Assembly: GCF_050624435.1 (NCBI RefSeq)
Contig: NC_134539.1
Location: 142,386,025-142,450,024 of the forward strand
Direction: 5' to 3'
Source: Tenrec ecaudatus
Taxonomy: Eukaryota > Chordata > Mammalia > Afrosoricida > Tenrecidae
Length of the DNA: 64,000 bases
A model generated the notes under the pieces. The model saw only the letters and a list, made by a program, of their open reading frames with translations, did no database searches and was not told the DNA's origin. Numbering within the stretch: the stretch's first letter is position 1; every line of letters starts with the position of its first letter. A program made the translations under genes and the position numbers. Of this stretch, positions 56,094 through 64,000 are shown one piece after another.

Positions 56094-57040
56094 ATTTATT
56101 TAAAATCATTTTATTGTAGGTTCATACAACTCTTATCACAATCCATCCATACATCAATTGTGCAAAGCACACTTGTACATTCATTGCCGTCATCATTGTC
56201 ACAACATTTTCTTTCCACCTAAGCCCTGGTATCATCTCTTCATTTTTTCCCCTTCCTCCCCGCTCCCTCATCCCTCATGAATCCTTGATAATTTATAAAT
56301 TTTTATTATTTTGTCATATCTTACATTGCCCGTTGTCTCTCCTCACTCACTTTTCTGTTGTCCGTCCCCCAGGGAGGAGGTCACATGTAGATCCTTGTAA
56401 TTGGTTCCCCCTTTCCACCCTACCCTCCCTCTACCCTCCCAGTGTCACCACTCTCAGCACTGGTCCTGAAGGGATCATCTGTCCTGAATTCCCTGTGTTT
56501 CCAGTTCCTATCTGTACCAGTGTACATCTTCTGGTCTAGCCAGATTTGTAAGGTAGAATTGGCATCATGGTAGTTGGGGGTGAAGCATTTAGGTACTAGA
56601 GAAAAGTTGTATGTTTCATCATTGCTACACTACACCCTGACTGACTCATCTCCTCCTCAGCACCCTTCTGTAAGAGGATGTCCAGTTGCCTACAGATGGG
56701 TCTTGGGTTCCCATCTGCATTCCCCTCATTCACATTGATTTGATTTTTTGTTCTTTGACCCCTGATACATGATCCCTTCGACACCTCGTGATCACACAAG
56801 CGTATGTGCTTCTTCCATGTGGGTTTTGTTGCTTCTGAGCTAGATGGCTTCTTGTTTACCTTCAAGCCTTTAAGACCCCAGATGCTATATTTTTTGATAG
56901 GCAGGCACCACTTTCTTCACCACTTTTGCTTATGCACCTATTTGTCTTCAGCGATCTGGGAAGGTGAGCATACAATGGTATGATTTTTTGTTCTTTGATG
57001 TCTCATACCTGACATCAAAGAACAAAAAAATCATACAATT
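56094..57040 (-). mobile_element. Second L1-like 3' insertion at the same site, with 5' snap-back
   Basis: Antisense. A-tail side at 56094; family order followed to 56976 ('cttcagcgatctgggaaggt'). The last ~65 bp is a foldback (56974-57040) of an internal segment. The right flank 'gtgtctatttt' (57041-57051) resembles the target repeat 'gtggctatttt'. Confidence 0.8.
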
Positions 57041-57094
57041 GTGTCTATTTTTAATGGGATTTTTAACCCATTTTCTTTCTTTTCTTTCCCCCCA

Positions 57095-57480
57095 GGCAGT
57101 CTTATTGGCACATAATTTACGTATCCTACAATTCAATCGTTCAATTGTACAATTAAGGATTGTACAATCATTGCCACATCAATTTTAGAGAATGCCCATC
57201 TATTTTATTTCTGTGTATTTTTTAAATAGTTGTGATCAGCATATACAATCCTGTATCCTGTTTTTTAAACTCAATCCTGTGTCATGTGTATTTCCTGACT
57301 AGTAAAATTAGTTTTTAATGATTGCATACTTTTCCATCTACTACTTATGTGCTGTGGTTAATTTGACCCCTTTTCAAAGGTTGGTTAATTAGGTTGCTTC
57401 CAGTTTTTTAAATGATAAATACTTCTGTGCATACATCTTTGTTCTCTTCTGGATTATTTCTTTAGGTGTATTATTATTAA
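57095..57480 (-). mobile_element. Old L1M 3' fragment, antisense
   Basis: 'gtcttattggcacataattt' and 'gtgcatacatctttgttctc' plus 'ttctggattatttctttagg' follow antisense L1M 3' UTR. Confidence 0.55.
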
Positions 57481-57814
57481 CAATATTTTTCTATCTAATG
57501 TAGAGTACAGATGTTCCCTGAAAGGTCTTGAATAGCACAAATTTAGGAGAGTTTGGAGAAATCTTTATGCTTCTTTAAATGTTTAATATGTTTTTCTTAT
57601 TCAACTTACTCACTCTTACAGACTGATGCTACATTCTTCCCTATCCCTTAGCTACTCTTGTGGCTATTATCAGATAGTAATAAAACAGGAAATAAACAAA
57701 ATAATGCTATAGCACAAGTCTATCTACTGAGAATCTGGGAGAGGACAGAAAATGATGCCTGATTGACTATCATTGTTCATAATAGGCCATTATCTCCTTT
57801 TTACTATAAATTCT
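57481..57814. other. No gene recognised
   Basis: AT-rich, nothing assignable apart from a possible RTE trace near 57735-57765. Confidence 0.35.
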
Positions 57815-58175
57815 AGCATTTGAATCATGGTGCTGGTGAAGAATATTGAAAATACCACGAAATTCCAAAAGAACAAACAAATCCGTGTTGGAAGAAGTAC
57901 AGCCATAATGCTCCTTAGAAGTGAGGATGGTGAGGCTTTATCTCATACACTTTGAACCTGTCATCAGGAAGGACCAGTCCCTGTACAAGGACATCATAGT
58001 TGGTAAAGCAGAAAGGCAGTGAAAAAAGAGAAGACCTTTGGTGAGATGGATTGGCAACATGAGTGCCACAAGGAGCTCAAACATGATCATAATGACAGCC
58101 CAGGGCTGGGCAGTGTTCCGTTCCGTTCTGTGAGTTGGAACGGACTTGGTGGCACCTCACTACAGCAGCAGCATT
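57815..58175 (+). mobile_element. RTE (BovB-like) LINE 3' end
   Basis: 'atttgaatcatggtgctggt', 'acagccataatgctccttag', 'tgagttggaacggacttggt' and 'ggcacctcactacagcagca'. Frames are broken. Confidence 0.8.
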
Positions 58176-58408
58176 ATTTCAGGATCTTACTTGGAGAAGT
58201 TCATTGGTACACTTTGACTCCTTGGTATTTTTACTCTTCCTACAGGATCTTTATGAGTTGGAATGAAATTGTTCACATCTCCAAAATTTCACTGTGTGTC
58301 TGATGGAACTATTGACATAAAGTTGAATGTTGTGTAACTAAAGGAGTAGCTCATGTTACTGACTGTACTTTAACCTCCTTGATTACTCAGGGCTAATAGA
58401 AGAATTGG

Positions 58409-58612
58409 GGAGCCCTGGGGGCATAGTGGGTTACAAGTTGGACTGTACACCACAAAGCCAGCAGTTCAAAAGCCCCAGCATCTCTGAAAGAGGAAGCTTT
58501 CTACTCCCATAAACAATCACAGTTTTGGAAGCCCACACGGGTGGGTCTCTTCTGTCCTATAGGATTGCTATGAGTCAGAATTGACTCGATGGCAATCAGC
58601 TGGGTGTTTTTA
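58409..58612 (+). mobile_element. AfroSINE
   Basis: 'gggagccctgggggcatagt' head and 'gagtcagaattgactcgatg' tail; full-length. Confidence 0.88.
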
Positions 58613-59450
58613 AATACAGGAATTTTGTTTTTAATTCCGTCCTATGGCCAATGGAGATACGTAAGACCAGGCTGTTCTCCCCTGTGCTAAGGGCATTGAA
58701 TTGCTGTGTGTTTCTTTTTTAAATAATTAAATCCATTTTGGGGTATTCTTTTAAAAAAAATCTTTACCCTGTTTACAGACTGGCAGCTTTCTTGTCTCAC
58801 TGCTACCTGCATGCCTGTTTGTCAGTACCTTTCTCTCTTCTAGTTTACTGCTTTTAATTTTCTGCAGGTTTGGAAACCAGACTTCCAGATCTTTCAGAAT
58901 TGAACCCAGGGAAAAACAGCCTCTGAGAAGGGGCTTACCCGGATCTCCAGGAGTAATGGGCATGCTCTTTAGGATATGGACTTGGCCTTTATTTTGTTTC
59001 TGCAGAGGCCCTTTGCCATATCATCTCCTTGGTTCTTTGCTGTGGTCCAAATAGGGCAGTCTGCCTGATGACCAATTTTCACATGAAAGAAGTATCACTG
59101 CAGTTCTTAGATTGGCAGCAGAACATTAAAAAGCCGGTTCCCCTTTCCGCTACTGAATTCCAATCCTTTCCTCTCGTCTGTTCTTCACATGTATGCCGGA
59201 CTCAGTGATCAGACCTAGACAAATTCTGAAGTGGACGACTAGGATACCGTCCCATCTAAACCTTTATTTATCCGACCTTTTCTTTAACCCTCCCATACGT
59301 CTACATATTATTCTGAATAATTTAAACTCTCTGGGTTTCCCATTTCACATAGCTGTGATGCTAAATCATGATTGTGCAGTGGTTCTCTGTCAAGGTCGGG
59401 CATCCTTCACTTGTGGCTGATATCTCTTCAGAACATATTCACTACCTTGT
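58613..59450. other. No gene recognised
   Basis: Nothing assignable; short frames without domains. Confidence 0.4.
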
Positions 59451-59454
59451 CTGC

Positions 59455-59597
59455 TTACGTGTAGGAAGAAGAGGAGGCTTTTCTTCTCACGGAGAGTCCG
59501 AGCCTAGGCAACTCAAAGGGGCAGTTCTACTCTGTCCTAGGGGGTCACTGTGGCTTGGAATGAACTCCATAGCAGTGAGTTTGGTTTTCTGGTACCT
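59455..59597 (+). mobile_element. AfroSINE 3' part
   Basis: 'ggggcagttctactctgtcc' and 'atagcagtgagtttggtttt'; the head is missing. Confidence 0.65.
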
Positions 59598-59994
59598 AGT
59601 TAGGTGCTCCAAGTGAAGGAATATGGCTGCTTCAAGACCCACAGCCCTGTTGGAGAGAATCAATTCAATGCTGCTATCTTTTTAATGGCGGGTCAAGCAC
59701 ATCATCTTTGCAGTTGGGCACAATACGTGATTTTCATATTGGTTGTGTAGTAATGTAATTTTTTTTAGCATGTTGCCCTTGGGGGTGGGGGGGAGGCGGC
59801 GGGAGGAAGAATGCTATCTATCAGTACAAAAGAGGGGCTCATCAATGTTTATGGTTTTAACTTTAGAAGAAGGCTAACTTTCTTACATTATGTACTATCC
59901 TTCCTCAGTCATTTTGCATACATTGAATTGTGACATTTATGCATCTGCTGATGAATGAAGATGTTAAGCTCTTCCACGGTGGCACAGTCTGCCA

Positions 59995-60510
59995 GTCAAG
60001 GATTTATTTTAGGCAGCATCAGAATCCTTGGTCTTCGTTTATGCAAGTATTTGAACACTTAGCATTCCCCCCTGCTATTTAAAAGTATGGGGGGGGGGAG
60101 AATAAGTAAAAAACCCAGTGCTGTCAATTTCGACTTATAGTGACCCTATAGGACAGAGTAGAACAGTCCCTGTGGTTTCTAAGGCTGTCATCCTCATAGA
60201 ATTAGATGGCCACATCTTTCTGCTGCAGTGCCTGGTGGGTTTGAACTGCCAACCTTTCAGTTAATAATCAAGTGTTTAATTATGGTGCCACCAGTACTCT
60301 GGTTAAATAAAAACCACAGGTTTTCCTAAACTTAATGTGATTGGGCAGAAATGGAGTGATTAGCTGTATACAAAGTAGCAACTCTTTACTCTCAGACAGG
60401 TGTTAATTGGGACAAAATTAGAATATATAAAAAACATGTGTGCGTGTGTGTACTCTTACACAGTGGCAGAGTCTGCCGTCAAGGATTTATTTTAGGCAGC
60501 ATCAGAATCC
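59995..60510. repeat. 33-bp perfect direct repeats, 450 bp apart
   Basis: A 33-bp identical unit lies at 59995-60027 and 60478-60510, starting 'gtcaaggatttatttta' and ending 'gcatcagaatcc'. Weaker similarity extends over about 75 bp. An antisense AfroSINE lies between. Confidence 0.9.
60108..60302 (-). mobile_element. AfroSINE, antisense
   Basis: 'gtgaccctataggacagagt' (tail side) and 'cctggtgggtttgaactgcc' (B-box region) in reverse. Confidence 0.85.
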
Positions 60511-60680
60511 GTGCTATTTGTTTGTGTATACAGATATATATACATACAAACATACATGTATATATATAGACACGCATTTGTATATGTTACTTTTGTCCCA
60601 ATGCATGCGTATACATTCTAAAATGTATATGTGTATATACATCTACGTACACACATATAGGAGAGAGAGAGAGTGCGCGA

Positions 60681-60868
60681 GTGGACTCTGGTGTCCTAGT
60701 GGGTTACAGTGGCTTACTAACCATGAGATTATCAGTTTGAAGCCACGAGCTGCTAGCGGGAGAAAGTTGAGGGTTTTGCTCTCATGAAGACTTACCCACA
60801 GGGGCAGTTCTTCTCTGCCCTAGGTTGTCTCCGCATTGGAATAAAGTCCATGCTACGGAGTGAGCCGT
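60681..60868 (+). mobile_element. AfroSINE
   Basis: 'gtggactctggtgtcctagt' head and 'gcagttcttctctgccctag' tail; diverged. Confidence 0.75.
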
Positions 60869-61079
60869 ATATATTTATTGATCACTCTTTCTCCGTGAGC
60901 ATCAATTTCTGTCCTGCTCTCATATAAACTCCACCTGGCCACTGGCTTTGTCTATTCAGGTGGCTTTCTAGTATCTTAAATCAGAGGTTCTTACCTGGAG
61001 CCCGTGGGTAAGTTTCAGTCAATTATATAATTATATGATCTGAGTGCTAAAACACATCCCAAAGATTTCATTGTTTGAA

Positions 61080-61850
61080 AGAATCATTTTATTGTGGCAA
61101 GTAGACATGTATATCCGTATATAACAAAACAGTTGCCAAGCCAACTATTTTTCGTAGCCAATTCAGTGACATTGATTAGTTCAGCATGCTGGACGACCAT
61201 CGCCACGTTTCCAAAATGATTCCACACTAGTTAACTGAAAGTCAGTGACCTTGAAGTTAAAACGCAGCCTCCTTGCCGCCCTTGGAAACCACTAGTAAAC
61301 TTGGTTCTCTGCACATTTGCTTATCTCCTGTCAGTGGGATGATGAAATCGCTGTCCTCTGTGATTGACATGGCACTCAGCATAATGTTTCCAAGAGCCAT
61401 TTGTACCACAGCGTGTATCAAGACTTCATTTCTGTTTACGGCAGAGTAATGGAGTCCATTGTATGCATGCACCGCATTCAGTCTATCCCTTTACTTGTCG
61501 ATGGGCATTCAGATTGTCTCCATCTTTGGGCTGCTGTGCACACTGCTGCCGCAAACAGTGGTGGACAAGTGTCTGCTTGCATTTCTGCTTTCAAATATTT
61601 TAGATATAGACCTCGGACAGGAACTACTGTGTCGCATGGTAGTTCGATGTTTAAGTTTTTAAAGAATCACCAAAATGTTTTTCATATCAGCTGTATCATT
61701 TTGCATTCCCAACCAAAATGGATGAGAGTTCCAATTTCTTCCTCTTCACTAATGTCTGTTATTTACCTTTTTTCTTTCTTTTTTTAATCATAGCCATTAC
61801 AGTGGGGTAGGAGGTGAAATGATAATCTCACTATGTTTTGATCTACTTCA
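61080..61850 (-). mobile_element. Old L1M LINE 3' UTR, antisense
   Basis: A long antisense run of L1M landmarks: 'catttattgtggcaagtaga'-like start, 'actcagcataatgtttccaa', 'gtaatggagtccattgtatg', 'caccaaaatgtttttcatat' and 'cattacagtggggtaggagg'. A 128-codon frame crossing it (61401-61787) is antisense LINE DNA, not a gene. Confidence 0.8.
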
Positions 61851-62110
61851 AATGGTACATCTTAAATGTGAATTGCAATAAGGAGTCAAATACTTGTATC
61901 CTGCTCTCTGGGGATGGGGGTGGTGGTGGTGAGGATCTGTTCTTCTAATATGCAATGCATTTAATTTTTGCATATTAAACTTTTGTATATATTACTAGGA
62001 ATGTTTTAAGTAAACTATTAGTAGGAGTGAGTAGGTAATAAAGTAGACATCCAGCTATAGGGAGTTTTCAAATGGCTTTTATTTACCTGGATTTTCTTTC
62101 TTTTCTTTTT
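61851..62110. other. No gene recognised
   Basis: Includes a GGT-rich block at 61910-61935. Nothing assignable. Confidence 0.4.
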
Positions 62111-62114
62111 TTTA

Positions 62115-62420
62115 AAAGAAAAATAAAAAACGTTTTATTGTGACACAATCCACATGTCATACAATTCAATAGTTCAATCATATCAAGAAGAGTTGTACAC
62201 TCATTACTAGTACTGATTTTAGAACATTTTCTTCTTCCTTGTATTCATTAGCTTCTCATTTCCCCCAACCTCCCCTAAGATATTCCCAAGAAACTGTTAA
62301 TCCAATTACTTTCTCCATAGATTCACTCATCCAACCCTACTTTTCTAGTCCAAATGCTTCTTATAAAATTTACAATAACAATACTTATAAGCTTCAAACT
62401 CTGTCCCAGAGCTAATGTAC
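62115..62420 (-). mobile_element. L1 3' end, older subfamily, antisense
   Basis: 'aacgttttattgtgacacaa', 'catacaattcaatagttcaa' and 'gaagagttgtacactcatta' match the reverse complement of the 12940-13010 type tail. Confidence 0.6.
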
Positions 62421-62938
62421 AGAAGTGAGATACCAATCACACAAATATACTCTGCCCATTGCCTTTTCTGTCTCCTTTGCTGGCTTCTTAACTCTCCCCC
62501 TTCCCCAAGTAAGGGTGTTTCTCAAGATTCAGTCCACAAAGGAGGATGTCTGATTTCTCTTGGGAAATACATTTGTGTTCATAGTTTCAGTTGTTATCAA
62601 TGAAAAGGCCATGACAATGTGGTGAACACTCTTTGAGGGAGGGTGGTGAAAAGGGCCACTTGGTTCAGAGTCTTGTCCTCAGTTTAAAAGTCCAGCAATT
62701 CCAGGCTGCCTGTGCCCTGGACTGACTGGACTCGGATGATGGCTCAGGGTAACTAGATCCACTGGAAAATATGATGTTAGCCAGCATGTGAATTTATTAA
62801 TTTTACAATGGAAAAGAAGACTATCACATGGGCTAGAATGCTTATGCTGATATCAATTGTCTTTCTCTCCTCCTGTTTTTAATAGCTCTGTTTGATTATT
62901 TAATAAATTCAAATTCACAGTTATTCATCATCTACTTT
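62421..62938. other. No gene recognised
   Basis: May include further L1 sequence near its left edge; otherwise nothing assignable. Confidence 0.35.
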
Positions 62939-62939
62939 A

Positions 62940-63146
62940 GAAGCCCTGGTGACACAATGGTTAAGCCATTTGGCAGTTAACCAAAAGGTACTCAGTTCAG
63001 ACTTACGCAGTGGCTCCATGAGAGAAAGACCTAGCAAACTACTTTTATACAGATTGCAGCCTACAAAACCCCGTGGACAGTACTACTTTGTCACTCTTGC
63101 TTGTTATGAGTAAAAAATCTATTCAATGGCATCTAACAACAATATA
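62940..63146 (+). mobile_element. AfroSINE
   Basis: 'agaagccctggtgacacaat' head, 'tctattcaatggcatctaac' tail; diverged but full-length. A TA-rich run (63146-63180) follows. Confidence 0.82.
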
Positions 63147-63395
63147 TACATATCAAATTATATATATATATACATATATCATTTCAGTTCTTTCTGCTTG
63201 AGAATGTTGAGTGTGTATTTCTCTTTTGGTTTTCTAACTCTAAGTTATTGCAAATTTCATATAATACTCACCTGAAGCCACTCTTTGAAATATTCTGTTC
63301 AGGTCTTTTATTTTAGCATTTACTTCATTCTCTTTAACAATTCTGTGTTCAAGAGAAAGTTTCAGGATCTCTTCTCACATCCATTTTGGACATTT

Positions 63396-63760
63396 TTTTA
63401 AAATCATTTTTTGGGGGGCTCATACAACTCTTATCACAAACCATCCATCCATACATCAATTGTGTAAAGCACATTTGTACATTCATTACCCTCATCATTC
63501 TCAAAACATTTGCTCTCCACTTAAGCCCTTGGCATTAGCTCCTCATTTTTCCTCCTCACTCCCCGCTCCTCTCTCCCTCATGAACCCTTGATAATTTATA
63601 AATTATTATTTTGTCATATATTACACTGTCTGACGTTTCCCTTCACCCATTTTTCTGTGGTCCATCACCCAGGGAGGAGGTTATATGTAGATCCCTGTAA
63701 TCGGTTCCCCCACTCTATACCCTCCCTCGCCCCTCCCAGTAAGGACCCTCTCACCACTGG
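63396..63760 (-). mobile_element. L1-like 3' insertion with 10-bp target duplication
   Basis: 365 bp, antisense, between perfect 'ttggacattt' repeats at 63386-63395 and 63761-63770. A-tail at left, truncated 5' end at 'cctctcaccactgg'. Confidence 0.9.
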
Positions 63761-63788
63761 TTGGACATTTATTTCTTTACTGTTTTTA

Positions 63789-63900
63789 TTTATTTAAATT
63801 TCTAATCTGCTTTTTATTTATTTATTTTTACATTTTATTAGGGGCTCATGCAACTCTTATCACAATCCAACATATACATATATCAATTGCATAAAGCACA
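63789..63900 (-). mobile_element. L1-like 3' insertion with extra 3' sequence and 15-bp target duplication
   Basis: 112 bp, antisense, between perfect 'tctttactgttttta' repeats (63774-63788 and 63901-63915). Beyond the usual polyadenylation signal it carries an A-rich stretch, a short unrelated 'gcagattagaaattt' (minus strand) and a second A-rich end. Confidence 0.88.
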
Positions 63901-64000
63901 TCTTTACTGTTTTTAAACAATCATTTGCTTTCTTCAAATTGTAATCTTGAAGGATTCTGTGGACAAAATGTTGAACAAACAGCAAGAGAAGATGGAAAAA

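Noticed and set aside
61401..61787. 128-codon plus-strand frame
   Set aside because: Antisense read of an old L1M 3' UTR.

Overview
This is a stretch of mammalian nuclear DNA with no protein-coding or structural-RNA gene that I can support. It is AT-leaning and intergenic or intronic, and nearly all recognisable content is transposon-derived. The repeat set points to Afrotheria: dozens of tRNA-derived AfroSINE copies, RTE (BovB-like) LINE fragments, and an L1-like LINE family with a long non-coding 3' region. Three copies of a ~190-bp hAT element match SPIN, a horizontally transferred transposon reported in tenrec but patchy among mammals. AfroSINE plus SPIN makes a tenrec (Echinops telfairi or a relative) the best guess. 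That is an inference, not a database result.

Layout. 1-5.8 kb: L1 3' fragments, an antisense L2, MLT1-like LTR pieces and a GC-richer block with the longest open frame. 6.1-7.9 kb: an MLT1-like LTR interrupted by an AfroSINE, a hAT-like element and a younger LTR. 8-13 kb: L1 3' ends and a long L2 carrying an AfroSINE and an L1. 13.2-14.4 kb: a mariner remnant split by SPIN and followed by an LTR. 15-25.4 kb: a (CA)n array, AfroSINEs, RTE-derived short elements, two more SPIN copies and two long L1 3' regions. 26.3-32.1 kb: RTE fragments invaded by LTRs, one RTE with a 5' inversion. 32.4-33 kb: a large inverted repeat. 34-45.4 kb: a deleted mariner, RTE, L2, AfroSINEs, LTR-like sequence, and both direct and inverted local duplications. 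45.4-52.3 kb: an old L1 or HAL1, an LTR, RTE reverse-transcriptase remnants, a MIR split into three parts and a second mariner. 53.9-57.5 kb: three L1 3' insertions, two of them reusing one target site. 57.8-64 kb: RTE, AfroSINEs, an old L1M and two nearby L1 insertions at the right edge.

Nothing here works together as a pathway. The interest is in the insertion history: nested transposons, target-site duplications, a paralogous empty site, a twin-priming inversion and several hairpin-forming inverted repeats. The open frames here are short and are mostly explained by repeats or chance; every transposase or reverse-transcriptase frame seen is broken.
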